64,000 nt of DNA from assembly GCA_964019335.1 (NCBI GenBank), contig OZ025746.1:186001-250000 (forward strand), read 5' to 3'. The stretch comes from Diplonema japonicum. Taxonomy: Eukaryota; Euglenozoa; Diplonemea; Diplonemida; Diplonemidae. The first letter of the stretch is position 1; every line of letters begins with the position of its first letter. The notes beneath the pieces were generated by a model. That model worked only from the letters and a program-made list of their open reading frames with translations, was not told where the DNA came from and ran no database searches. The position numbers were made by a program, and so were the translations under genes. Below are positions 1 through 10,872 of the stretch, one piece after another.

Positions 1-319
1 CGACACTGCCTCGCATTCCACTGACGAGTTTTGTCGCGCTGATGAAATTTGTGTAGTTGCCATACACAAGCATTTGGAGTTCGCCGTCGAGCTCTTTGAT
101 CTCCTCGCCTAGGGAAACGTCCTTTGCGAGGAGTTTTTGTATGCCACCCTTCGCCACGATTTTCTTCACATAGCCGCCGACGTCGCACCCCGCCGCGTCC
201 AGCTCGTCGCGGTTCTGGTTCTGCTCCTCCTCTCCTTGTGGAATACTGTAGTAGGCCTTCAGCATGTTTCTCTTTCTTCTGCTGTCGGCCCGCTTTATCG
301 TCGGTTCTTCCGATGACAT
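1..319 (-). CDS. VPS51: VPS51-like vesicle tethering subunit, N-terminal fragment
   Basis: Reading leftward from the ATG at 319, about 106 codons are open to the window edge, so the gene is cut. The protein starts MSSEEPTIKRADSRRKR, then LKAYYSIP, later GGYVKKIVAKGGIQKLLAKD and LVYGNYTNFISAT. This order (basic segment, LKxYY, a D-x-YVxK segment, then the YxNYxxFISAT motif) is the known N-terminus of VPS51 (fat-free), the small subunit of the GARP/EARP complexes that tether endosome-derived vesicles at the Golgi. The ATG is preceded by a 25-base A run. No intron is seen in this piece. The identification rests on motif recall, not a search. Confidence 0.8.
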   Translation of the reverse strand, partial: MSSEEPTIKRADSRRKRNMLKAYYSIPQGEEEQNQNRDELDAAGCDVGGYVKKIVAKGGIQKLLAKDVSLGEEIKELDGELQMLVYGNYTNFISATKLVSGMRGSV

Positions 320-1027
320 TTTTTTTTTTTTTTTTTTTTTTTTTTTGTTATGAATTTGTAAATTCCCCCAACCCTCTTTTTTTTTTTTTTTTTTTTTTTT
401 TGGAGGAAAAAAAAAAAAAAAAAAAAAGAGGCAGTGTGGAATTTAATTGGAAGAGTCATCGATCACATGGTAGTGAAAAAAAAAAGGGAAATGAGGGAGG
501 GGGGAGTGGTGTGGAATCAGTATGTGATTGCTCTTTTTTTTTTTTTTCTTTCTTCTCATTCTTTTGGTTAAAAAAAAAAAAATATATATCGATAAAGTTT
601 CAGTGTGCATGAGGGTTGTTCACTGTTCAGAATACACTCACACCAATCGGCCACCGTTCTGCGGTTGCTGTCTGGTGCCTGCGGTGATGCTGCGGGATAA
701 GCACCCTCGACTTAGCATCGGTTCCCCCTTTTTTCCGCATATCGCATTCTATTGGCCTTCTCCGCGAGGAAGTCCATGGTCGTCAAGCGGGCCTGTCCGA
801 GTCTCATCATTGATGGAGGTATTGCTCTTACCTACGTGACCAAAAAAAAGGGGGGGGGGAAACAACGAGGTAAGAAGGAAAACAGAAAAAAAAAAACCCC
901 CCATCCACACAGAAAATCAACCTCTAATATGCCTTATAGGGGCGTATCAATGAAAATGTTCGCAAGTGGGGGGGAGTAGCAAGAAAGCAGCAGATTATTC
1001 ATTTCACTCCCCACATTTTAATTTTGG

Positions 1028-1064
<37 letters not shown>

Positions 1065-1603
1065 CCCTCCTCCTCCCATTAATATTCACTACTGAAACGG
1101 GGGAGAAGTGCGTTGAAAAAGAAAAAAAAGAAAAAAAGAAAAAAAAATCACCGAGCTGGCGTTCCCGTCTTTTGATGCTCTCCGCTGCCCACATCCCTCT
1201 AGTGGCCCTTCTACTTCGTTTGTGCAGATCTAAACACACCGACGTACCCTTTCTTGACGAGAAAAGGGATATATGAGTTAAAAGGAGGTCTTCGTGAGAC
1301 GCTCCCGTGAAAAAAAAGAAGAAAAAGAAACCGGACCGGGATAATTTTTTTATAAAAAAAAAAAAAAAAAAGAACCATATCGCTAAGGGGTCTTTTTTTT
1401 CTCTTTTTTTTTAGATTTCTTGTCGACGGTTCCTTTACCATAATTTTTCTTTTGTAAAAAAAAAAAAGACACAAGTCTTCTTTTTTTTTTTTTTTTTTTT
1501 TTTTTTTCCTTCTTTTTTCCCCCCCCTGAAATTTCTACGAATAAAAAAAAAATTGAGTGTGTATGAAAAAAAAAAAAAAAAAAAAAAAAAAAACAGAACA
1601 TAA

Positions 1604-1641
<38 letters not shown>

Positions 1642-1658
1642 CTTCCCACCTCCATCAA
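320..1658. other. Low-complexity intergenic region
   Basis: A 1.3 kb gap between the VPS51 start and the end of the choline-transporter-like gene, dominated by A and T runs of 15-44 bases and G-rich patches. A more complex patch lies at about 600-840. On the minus strand it holds a 32-codon frame (712-810, starting MMRLGQARLTTMDFLAEKAN) that looks protein-like but cannot be supported further. Nothing else is recognisable. Confidence 0.6.
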
Positions 1659-3512
1659 CTATGCCTCATGTGTTGGTTCGTAGTTTTCATGTTTTGAACA
1701 GCTTTGTGCGATGTTGCGGGTTTGCTCGTTGCTGTGCTTGGGCTCCTCGTAGTAGTCCTTGTCGGCACAGTGGCACAGCACAAGGGTATCGACAACAGTA
1801 CTGAACATGATCACAAACACGCTGCAAATTATGTACGCGCAAACCAGAACAAAGAGAAGCGGTGCCCAAAGACCCGGCGCGGGGGAAGGCGGCATCCACG
1901 AGGTAAGCGAAAAGTACGCAAAAATCACGGTGGACGCGATAATAATAACCTTCCCAAGAAACACCATGAACGCAGTCACGATCTCAACGACGGCAACACA
2001 CATAAAATTGTCCACTATAAGAGACACTGCTCGTTTTGCCGATGAACAGAAATTCGTTCCCTCAATGGCGGTAAGAACATACGCTTTCTCGCTGAGGAAC
2101 TTCAAACAGTTCTCCAAGCAGCAAACGCAACAACACGCGAATTTTGAAACGCAATCCAACCCCGTCCCCTTAAGCTTGTCCTCTAACCGCATCAACGCCC
2201 ATCGAACAACTTTACAAATTGTTATAATCAAAGACCCAATTGCCGTAGTCCCTAAATGATGAATCGTAGCCGAGCCCATTGCAATTATTGGGCTAAAACA
2301 TGGGGGTTTTTTCGGCTCCCCAGCTTCCGAGGAGAAGTACCAGTAGGAAGCCACCAGTGCGATACATAAAAAACCCGTATCAAGAAGGAAAATGGAACCC
2401 CACACAAACATGACAAAATTGTACGCGTGGAAGTAGTAACGGTTTTGAGGAATTTTTTGGACGTATCCCTCCATGGTTTTTCCAGCCCATGAGTAGGACT
2501 CAACCTCGCGAGCTTCCATCGTCTGAATAAACAGAAAAGCGAGGATTCCCAAACATATCCAAAGGATGAGCACGCTTACAAAGAACAGAGGCAGGATGAC
2601 CACCGACGGGACCGACAACAGCATCCCGCTTCCTTCCTCCGCGATTTTCGCGCCTTTTCGAATCTTCCCCGCCATGAAAACACAAACCAGTAAAAAAACA
2701 CCAGCGAGCACCCACAGAACAATCGCACCTCCGAACGCGTATTTTGAATTGTCGTCTCCATCGTCTTCAAGTGTTTTAGAGTATTTGAAAAGTAAATACC
2801 CTCCGTATGATAAACCTCCGAGGACAGCAAGAATATTGCAAATGATCATGGGTAAGGACAGGAAGTATACCAGGACAAGCCATGTGATGGACAGTCCTAC
2901 ACAAACTAACATTGAATACGTTATGATCTTCTCAGCGGCCTTCACATCTGCTGAAGCTTCAAAGTATAGGTCAGAAATATCAAAGAGATCAATCACATCG
3001 TTGAGCTTTTGAATCACGGCAGAATTGTTTGTTCTGTCTGGGATACACCTTCGTATTTTTGTGGCGGATGAGTATTCAGAACGGAAAGATTTAGGCATTC
3101 CATTGGTTACATTTGAAGGGTCTGGGTACACCGTTACGATTTCATTGAGTTCCGGGCATTCTTTCACGCAGATTCCCATGTTCATGACGGAGTCCAGATT
3201 TTCCGTGTCGTCAAGGTCGAAGGGGTACCACAGAATTGTCCGGTTCCCCCAATCGGTTACGTTTGGGAGCCTCGGTGCGTTCCGGGAGCCGTGCAGCCCG
3301 CAGACGTTTCCCAGGTAGTCCGTTCCGTAAATGAGCCTCCAAGGATTTCCTGTTTCGTAGGCGATGCTGCACAGCACGGCGTAGCCGAGCATAGCAGCTA
3401 TGAACACAATCAAAAACAAAACATCCGTGCAACCCCTCCTGGCGTGCAGCCCCACCGCTGCGATCTCGGGTTCCGACGCTTCATCCTGAACAGTCTTAGT
3501 TTTGCTGCCCAT
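1659..3512 (-). CDS. Choline transporter-like protein (SLC44/CTL family)
   Basis: 617-residue polytopic membrane protein in one exon. I place the start at the ATG at 3512 (MGSKTKTVQDEASEPE). The frame upstream is only a poly-A leader that would read as lysines from a non-ATG codon. After a short cytosolic tail comes one membrane helix (FLIVFIAAMLGYAVLCSIAY), then the family signature region LIYGTDYLGNVCGLHGSRN. A large luminal loop with N-glycosylation sequons and cysteines follows, then a block of about nine more helices in the C-terminal two thirds, including a cysteine-rich stretch (FACCCVCCLENCLKF) typical of CTL proteins. Family members move choline or related amines across plasma and organellar membranes. 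Direct substrate evidence is absent. The next gene downstream on the strand is the VPS51 fragment. Confidence 0.9.
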   Translation of the reverse strand: MGSKTKTVQDEASEPEIAAVGLHARRGCTDVLFLIVFIAAMLGYAVLCSIAYETGNPWRLIYGTDYLGNVCGLHGSRNAPRLPNVTDWGNRTILWYPFDLDDTENLDSVMNMGICVKECPELNEIVTVYPDPSNVTNGMPKSFRSEYSSATKIRRCIPDRTNNSAVIQKLNDVIDLFDISDLYFEASADVKAAEKIITYSMLVCVGLSITWLVLVYFLSLPMIICNILAVLGGLSYGGYLLFKYSKTLEDDGDDNSKYAFGGAIVLWVLAGVFLLVCVFMAGKIRKGAKIAEEGSGMLLSVPSVVILPLFFVSVLILWICLGILAFLFIQTMEAREVESYSWAGKTMEGYVQKIPQNRYYFHAYNFVMFVWGSIFLLDTGFLCIALVASYWYFSSEAGEPKKPPCFSPIIAMGSATIHHLGTTAIGSLIITICKVVRWALMRLEDKLKGTGLDCVSKFACCCVCCLENCLKFLSEKAYVLTAIEGTNFCSSAKRAVSLIVDNFMCVAVVEIVTAFMVFLGKVIIIASTVIFAYFSLTSWMPPSPAPGLWAPLLFVLVCAYIICSVFVIMFSTVVDTLVLCHCADKDYYEEPKHSNEQTRNIAQSCSKHENYEPTHEA

Positions 3513-3641
3513 TTTTTTTTTTTTTTTTTTTTTTTTACTCCCTCTTTTTTTTTTCTTTTTTTTTTTTTTTCCCGCGTTGTCCAAAAGAAAAAAAAAAAAA
3601 AAATTGACCCCGGTTTTTCCGCGAGTTTTTTTCCCCCCCCC

Positions 3642-4322
3642 CTACTCTGTTTTTTTCTCCGAGTCCCCGCCAGGGGGGTGGTTTGGTTTCACGACGATTT
3701 TACCGTCGACGCACGTGATGGTGACCTCCTCTCCGTCCTGTATCTCCGACGCGAGATATTTCGATGCGAGCTGCGAGATCAGCGTTTTGTGCAGAACGCG
3801 TTTCAACTGCCGGGCACCGTACACAGGGGTCCAGCCTTCCTCGGCGAGGTGTGCGTAGACATCAGGGGTGACATTTAAGGTCATGTTCTTGTCCGTGAGA
3901 AGCTCGCTGATGTCATCGATAAGAAGATTCACGATGTCGGTGATGTGGTCCTTCGAAAGTCTGTTAAACATCACAATTTCGTCGAGACGGTTGATGAACT
4001 CTGGTGGAAGCTTTCTCTCCACAACTTTCATAACATCACCCCTTGCGCTCTCTACATCCACGTCGTAGGGCAGATTGGCGATTAAATCTGCTCCCAAGTT
4101 TGATGTGAGGATGATAATCGTGTTTTTGAAATCAACCTTTCTCCCTTGCCCGTCGGTAAGGTGCCCCTCGTCGAGGATCTGAAGCAAAACATTCGCCACC
4201 GTGATGTTGCACTTCTCAAACTCATCAAAAAGCACAATTTGATAAGGCCTCCTCCTCACTTTTTCCGTCAGCTCCCCTCCTTCTTCGTACCCTACGTATC
4301 CTGGCGGCGCTCTGTGTGGAAA

Positions 4323-4392
<70 letters not shown>

Positions 4393-4569
4393 ATGTTAAA
4401 ATTAACACACACCCTATCATCCTGTCCTTTGAGTGAGCCTCTGAAAACTCGGACATATCCAGTCTTACAATGTTGGACTCATCGTCGAACAAAAATTTCG
4501 CAAGCTGCTTGCAAACCTCTGTTTTCCCAACACCTGTTGGACCCAGGAAGAGAAAACATCCCAAAGGAC

Positions 4570-4620
<51 letters not shown>

Positions 4621-6143
4621 CTTTGTTCGACATACTTATGGGAGTGAAGGCCTGCCCGTGATACCCTGACCACATCGGAGATAGCTTTCAAAGCTGGATC
4701 TTGTCCTTTGATCCTCTCCTTGAGGTGGTCCTCCATGTGTAAGAGTTTCTCACGTTCACCCATGAGGAGCTGATGCACAGGGATGCCTGTTGCCTTGGAG
4801 ATTACGAAACAAACGTCCTTTGGCTCAACATGCTCAGAGAGGATCTGGTTCTTTTTGTACTCTGAGTCTTCCTTGACCTGTTCCTCTAGGCGGGGTATCT
4901 CAGAGTGCTTTAGTTCAGACGCGCGTGCGAAGTCATTGTTTTGAATTGCGGTCTCAAGATCCCGACGTGCTTTTTCCAGAACTGAATGGCGTGATTTGAT
5001 GACTGCAAGCCGATCCTTGTCTTGCGACCACTTGTTGAAGAGTTCACCGTAGGTTTCATTCTTTGACGAAATGGTTGTTTCGAGCTCGCGGAGGCGTTTT
5101 TGAGCACCCTCATCCACTTCTTTTTTAAGCGCTTCCTTCTCGATTTTCATTCTCACGATCTCACGTTCCAGAGTGTCTAGTTCGTCGGGTTTTGATTCTT
5201 GTTGGAGTTTCAGCCTCGCAGCTGCTTCATCAACGATATCAATGGCTTTATCCGGGAGTTTTCTGTCTGAGAGGTATTTGTGTGAATTCACCGCCGCCGA
5301 GACCATTGAGGAGTCCGTGATGATCAACCCGTGGTGTTTTTCGTACCTTTCCTTCAGGCCTCTTAGGATCGATATCGTGTCTTCTACTGTTGGTTCTGGG
5401 ACGTATACTTTTTGGAACCTTCTTGCAAGAGCACCGTCTTTTTCCATTCTCTTTTGGTACTCCGAGAGCGTGGTGGCGCCGATGCAGTGGAGCTCCCCTC
5501 GTGCTAATGCTGGTTTTAACATGTTTCCAGCGTCCATTGCGCCTTCAGCGCCGCCGGCGCCGACGAGAGTGTGGAGCTCGTCAATGAAAAGGATGATTTT
5601 ACCTTGAGAATCTTGTGTTTCTTGCAAAACACCTCTCAGCCTTTCTTCGAATTCCCCTCTGTACTTAGCACCTGCTACTAGGGAGCTGAGGTCCAACGAC
5701 ATAACTATTTTCCCTTTAATCGACTCTGGGACTTCGTTTGCAGCGATTTGTTGCGCAAGGCCCTCGACGATGGCTGTTTTTCCAACACCTGGTTCGCCGA
5801 TCAGGACGGGGTTGTTTTTGGAGCGTCTCGCTAAGACTTGTAATGTCTGTCTTACAACTTCTTCTCGGCCGATGACCGGGTCGAGTTTGCCCTCTCTGGC
5901 ATCGTTGGTGAGGTCGCGAGCGAACCTGCTGAGGAACGTTTCCGAGTCGCCGTCAGCCTTGGGTTGGCCGGGGCCCGGGGTCCATTTAACCTGCGTGGTA
6001 TTGTTGGTTTTTGCCGAACCGTTGCCGTTGCCCTGCTGTGTGGCTGCAGCCGCGCTTGCACAACGTGCCTGAACTGATCCCATTGCGTACACACGGTTCT
6101 TTGACCGGGCCATACGAAGCCCAGAGAGCGTTACTCTGCGCAT
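3642..6143 (-). CDS. clpB/HSP78: Mitochondrial ClpB/Hsp78-type AAA+ disaggregase, 3 exons
   Basis: Exons 6143-4636, 4571-4413 and 4311-3642 join to 778 residues. The N-terminus ([17 protein letters not shown]) is basic and hydroxylated, like a mitochondrial presequence. The bacterial ClpB N-domain is absent, as in Hsp78. The first AAA+ ring has Walker A GEPGVGKT, Walker B ILFIDE and sensor GATTLSEY. A middle coiled coil (about residues 370-510) follows. The second ring has GPTGVGKTE, the pore loop GYVGYEEGG and Walker B VLFDEFEK, unusual because LLDEIEKAH is more common. Intron 1 (4572-4635, 64 nt) is GTATGT..AAAAG with an A run against the acceptor. Intron 2 (4312-4412, 101 nt) is GTGTGT..CACAG with a (TA)n microsatellite and T12. 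Splicing restores [12 protein letters not shown] and [11 protein letters not shown] exactly as in the family. The ATG follows an A-rich leader. Confidence 0.95.
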
Positions 6144-6303
6144 TTTTTTCTTTTTTTTTTTTTTATTTCCTGTTTTTTTTTTCTTTTTTTTTTCTTCGAA
6201 AAAACGGGGGGGGGAAAAAAATCGATTACAAAAAAAATGGACAGACTTACTTTATTTTTTTTTGTCACTCACGATAGTAGAGTATTTCCCCCCCCCCCCC
6301 CCT

Positions 6304-6606
6304 TCACCAGTGGCTCCCGGTTTTCATTTTTCTGTAAGGCTGCGCAGGGGCTGTCTTGCCTTGTGTCCCAATCCAGGAACCTTCGTTGAAGGAAGACTTC
6401 ACTTGGGTTCTCGGGTCTGCTTCCCCAGAGAAGCACTGGGTGTGGTATTTCAGCTCTATCCTTCCTCCCCGTCTGCACACGATTTCTTCCCCGAGGGTGG
6501 AGAACGCTTCTTTGCATTCCTTGCACTTGTGCCCTATATCTTTTCGCTGTGCTGTCCGCTTTGCAAACGACCAGTACCCAGCGTCGCCCACAGGAACATG
6601 AGACAT
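6304..6606 (-). CDS. Small treble-clef-like zinc-binding protein
   Basis: 100-residue protein starting MSHVPVGDAGYWSFAKR. It holds CKECKEAFSTLGEEIVCR followed by ELKYHTQCFSGEAD, a C-x2-C ... H-x2-C arrangement resembling PARP-type or LIM-like treble clefs. The tail SSFNEGSWIGTQ..YRKMKTGSHW is rich in aromatic and basic residues and looks conserved. I do not recognise a named family. The ATG at 6606 is the first one after a pyrimidine-rich stretch and AG sites (TTTAAAAGTGCAG) in the 101 nt gap behind the UPF1-like stop codon, a plausible trans-splice acceptor. Function unknown; nucleic-acid or protein binding is only inference. Confidence 0.6.
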   Translation of the reverse strand: MSHVPVGDAGYWSFAKRTAQRKDIGHKCKECKEAFSTLGEEIVCRRGGRIELKYHTQCFSGEADPRTQVKSSFNEGSWIGTQGKTAPAQPYRKMKTGSHW

Positions 6607-6707
6607 GTGTTGCGGTCTCCCCCACCCCTTCTTCTTCTGCACTTTTAAATAAAAAAGAGCAACAAAATAATAAAAAGAAACACTTTTTGTACCCCGCCCC
6701 TCTCCGT

Positions 6708-6751
6708 TCATCGTCTTTGCTTCTTTGATGGAGGATCGCAAGCCTGTAGGG

Positions 6752-6784
<33 letters not shown>

Positions 6785-9700
6785 CCGTTCATACAATTGG
6801 AACAGGAGGAGGTGTGAACATAGGTGCACCAGAAGGGGGTTGTTCCGCAACAGGCGGTTTAGGAGGAGCAGGAGGTGCGCAAGTGGGTGCAGCAGGGGTA
6901 ACGACATCAACTCCGTAGCCATAGGACCTGGATGTGACCGCGGTGTCGGCTTGGTTCTGCTCTGCCCACAAAGTGGTGTAGGCTGACCCTGCACCACTCG
7001 CCCACACATCCTCCACTTGAACAGGGAGGTGATACGTAGAGTTGGGATCCGTTCGCGCAGCGCACGGGACCAAAGAATCCCCAAACACCTTCATATCCCG
7101 GTACTCTTCCACCTTCGGCCGCTGCGCTGCAAGCTGTTATTTTTTTTTTATTATTATTTTTTTTTCTCTCTCAAAAATGCCCCATACAATGAACTCACGC
7201 ATCGACAATTCAAGTAAAGTGAGCTGCTGCCCCAACACATCAAACACCATGGCCCTGTCGTGGTACTTCTGAAGCCATTCACACCAAAGCGGACTCTTTT
7301 TTTTTTTTTTTTTTTTTCTTTTTTCCTTCACACCTTCAACAAAGTAGGGATATGCCCCGTTACAAAGAGCCCATACTTCGCCCTCGTGAGGGACACGTTA
7401 ATGCGCCGCCATTCTGATACAAAGCCAAGGTGTTGGCTTGGGTCGCTCCTCACCAAGCTGAGGATGATGACGTGCTTTTCCCGTCCTTGGAACCCGTCTA
7501 CTGAATTGACCTCGATCTGATTTCGTACCTCCGCACCGAGCACACGGAGGATCTCGTTCTTGATGCACCGGACCTGCGCAGAGTAAGGGGTGATGATTCC
7601 GATGTCCGCCCAGGAGATCTTTTTACCCCCGACGAAGGACAAAATATTGATTACAGATTTGGCCTCGGCAATATTCGCACGTGACTTCCCCTGCATGACC
7701 TCCTTTCCGACAACATGTGTGAAGGATACCGGCCAGTCATTGGGTAGCGAACCCGTCGGCATTGTCCGTTCGATCGCGGTGACACCGTTTTCAATCCGCC
7801 CTTGGTAAAAATTCTCGTTCGAGAATTCGGAGATAAATGGGTGCATTCTGTACTGGGTGTCCAAAACATGGTGTTCCAAGCCAAGACCTAAGAGTCGGTC
7901 GAATAAGGAAACGTCGAGACCTCTTTTCGCCGCTTCATAATTCAGAACAGTGGGAGGCAACTGTGCTTGATCGCCGATTAAAACAACCTGTACCGAACCC
8001 CGGCATACTGGAACGAGAGATGCTGGTTCGGTGGCCTGTGTCGCCTCGTCTAGGAGGACGAACGGAAAGCTCACACCTGTTAAAACCTGCGAGCCTGCAC
8101 CAATGCACGTTGCGCATATTACTTCCGATTCCCTGATTGCGTTTCGGACTGAACTCGTTTTGGAAAGCGTTGTCTTGAGCTGCCTTGCTATCTCCTTGTA
8201 CTCTTTTCCAAGCAGCGCCATCGACTCACCAGTTTGATCAGCCTGTCCCATTCTCACTTTAATTTCTTCGAGTTTTGTTTGTTTGATGCTTCTATCTCTT
8301 GCGAATAAATCCATTTGAACATATGCGTCAAGGGAATAATCTTCAAGTGCAGCGTTGGAGCTTTTCCCCACACGTAGACATTTCACGCCTTTCTTCAGCA
8401 AACCCTGCATGAGGTTGTCCAGGCCTGCGTTGGAGTGCGCTGTTGCTAGAATTGTCCCGTTGCACTTTCGAACCCATTCGCAGATGATAGCGATTGCGGT
8501 GGTGGTCTTGCCGGTCCCGGGGGGGCCTTGAATGAGTGTCAGCTTCCGGCCCTCGTCGATCACCTTACCAACAGCGGTAACTTGGGACGTGTTGAGCCGA
8601 TGGGAAAACCGCGCCAGGTCCATCCCGGGGCTCGGCTTTACGAACTCAACGTATTGATGATGCTGTTGTTTAGCAGCTGCCGATGCATCTAAGGCTACAG
8701 GACGGGTGCCTAGATCCACCATGCCAGACATGATTTCTGAAGCAAGTTTGATATATGATGAGCTTGGGTTGTATTTGCTGAACATTTCATGGATCATTTT
8801 CCGTGCGCCGTTTACAGATCTTTGGACGTCGTGGAAGGCACACCACGCGAGGGTTGAAAACGGTTCAAAAATCCCCATTTGGTTCACCTTCCCCTCGATC
8901 GGCGAAATGTCGTCGTCGTCGTCTGAGAAGTAATCCTTGCTGTCTATCCTGTCTTGGATCCCCAACGACCGCAGCTTCTCGAGGTGCTGCCGTTTAATCA
9001 TCAACAAAACCGATCTCATCCTTTCGGTCGGAACCGACGTGACCCCCAGATCGATACGATATGAGGGTGATGGAATCCATGGTTTATTCTTCCCCGTTAA
9101 ATTTTTCACCACCATCTTATCCCGCGTGACTAAGGTCACCTCACCCATCATTGTTACATTTCGATCATTCAAATCAACAACGGGTGTTGTGGTTGGGGTA
9201 ATGTACACGGTGCATCCCATGAGGACATCTGAGTTCCAGTTGCTCGATGGTTGCAGCCCGAAAACACATTCTGCTTTTTTCACAGGCGTGCCTGTTGACA
9301 ACGATCTTGCATCGAACCACGCGTAGCCTTCTTGAGACAGTTTTTCAGGGTGCCATTCATTGATCCGCTTGTTGACGGTGACCTTTTCGAATTCGAATTC
9401 CGCTTTAACCAAACCCCGCATGTGTCTTATGTAGCACAACACATCCGTAACCAGGCAGACGTATTGCTTTTTATACATTTCCTGTTCCTGGCGAATGGCG
9501 TCGTTCTCGTAGCTGACAGGGGTAACAACGGATTGTTGCCCTGCTTCTTTTTTTGCATGTCGCTTGCCCTTGACATGGGTGTTGTGTGCCACTAGCGAAC
9601 CAGACCAAACATTACATATCGAGCAGTAAATTGCATTTGGTGGGAGACCTGGTGGCGGCATGGGTTGTGAGACACATGATCCCGCTGGTGGTGCTGGCGG

Positions 9701-9931
9701 TTGTACGACCGGCGTCAGCTGCGGCCGGACCTGTGGTGCATAGTACCGAGACGAGCCTATGGTGGTGCCCTTGTCCGTTGTGCTGTTCGCTTCTAAAACA
9801 CCGTATTCTATCGGTGGGACTGACCTGCCCTCAGACAAGGCCTTCTCTACATTTTGCAGGTGGTTTTTCCCAGCCTCGTGAGCCGCGGTGTCCGGACAGT
9901 ACACCGAGCACAACGGACAGAAAACCGTCAT
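6708..9931 (-). CDS. UPF1-like superfamily 1 RNA helicase with two U1-type zinc fingers, 4 exons
   Basis: Exons 9931-7334, 7295-7199, 7126-6795 and 6743-6708 give about 1020 residues. Two C2H2 fingers open the protein: C5-x2-C8-x9-H18-x5-H24, and a second with exact U1/matrin spacing (C-x2-C-x12-H-x5-H) in YCSICNVWSGSLVAHNTHVK. An accessory beta region follows, then the helicase core: GPPGTGKTTT (I), LLDEATQATEP (II), GDQAQLPPT (III), DTQYRMHP (IV), SVDGFQGRE (V), NVSLTRAK (VI). A frame stopping at 7328 would cut the protein, but removing a 38-nt GTGTGA..AAAAG intron joins TLLK to SPLWCEWLQKYH, matching the UPF1 post-core segment (KQPLWNHLL). Later introns are 72 and 51 nt. The protein ends PSKKQRR, a possible nuclear signal. 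The UPF1 CH domain is absent, so this is a relative and not the canonical NMD factor. Confidence 0.85.
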
Positions 9932-10751
9932 ATCTGATTCATGTCCTTTTTGGGAAGTGAGGTTTGGGGGTGGAAAAAAAAAGGGGGGGAGGGAAACGAC
10001 TTCAGAAACCGGGGGGGGGGGGGGGGGGGAACGTTCGCAGACACTCACAATCTGTGGAGAATGGGGAGGGGGATGAAGCTTTTTTCTTTAAAAGCGTGGT
10101 TTTTTTTTTTTTTTTTTTTGGGTGGAATTCCCCCCTCCCTTCGCTCTTTTTAACATTGGCTCAACGCAAGGCAACTGAAATTGCTGGCAAAGAAAACGGG
10201 AGCGAAGAGAGGGGGGGGGGGGGGGAGGGGGGGGGAGAAAAAAACATGGTGTCACGAGAATTCTTTTCTTCCTCTATCCCCCCTCGATGTACAAAACCAC
10301 GCCGCAACCACAACGGAAAAAAAAAAGAGGAAGGAGAGAAGAAGAAAAAAAAAAAGAGAAAGAACCATGAACTCGTAACGTTTAAGGGAGAACTTGCAAC
10401 AGCGACACACTTCACAAGAATTCGTAATTTTTAGAAAAAAGATATGGGAAAGGAGAATCTTCAACAAAAAAAACGCAGAAGGGGGGTGTAGTAGGTTTTC
10501 AGAAGGCAAAAAGGAAAAAGAAAAAAAACAAAAAAAAGAGGAAGAACAAGAGGGGTCCCTTCCCCCCCCCCGTCTTTTTTGTCTTTTCTTTTGTTTTGTC
10601 CCACTCCTCCAATGTCACCTTTTCTCAACATATCCCTTCCCCGCACCCCCCCGCACTTTCTTGGCCGCGGACTTAAAGAATTTATTATGCTTCCTCCTTC
10701 ACATGTCCTCTTCTCCCCTTCCCCACGGGTTTTTTTTTTTTTAAAAAAATT
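9932..10751. other. Intergenic, low complexity
   Basis: 820 bases between the galactocerebrosidase stop and the UPF1-like start: G-runs (10011-10029, 10210-10232), purine-rich A/G tracts and pyrimidine tracts. Immediately before the helicase ATG, the minus strand reads a C/T-rich tract, then CCCAAAAAG and ATCAG, which are possible acceptor sites. No supported gene. Confidence 0.6.
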
Positions 10752-10832
10752 TTATTTGCACACAGACAAGCATTTAGGGTAGCCCAGACCAGTGTTTGTG
10801 TCGTACTGGTTGCGGAGCTGTGGGGGTGTGTG

Positions 10833-10872
<40 letters not shown>

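Noticed and set aside
124-839. Plus-strand frames near the left edge
   Set aside because: They are antisense to VPS51 or run through T/A tracts; composition is low complexity.
4573-4620. Poly-lysine and poly-phenylalanine stretches as real protein segments
   Set aside because: They coincide with GT..AG introns or leaders, and family alignments are restored when they are removed.
7328-7333. TGA at 7328-7330 as the true end of the UPF1-like helicase
   Set aside because: Removing a 38-nt intron restores the conserved post-core segment (TLLK/SPLWCEWL), so the stop is intronic.
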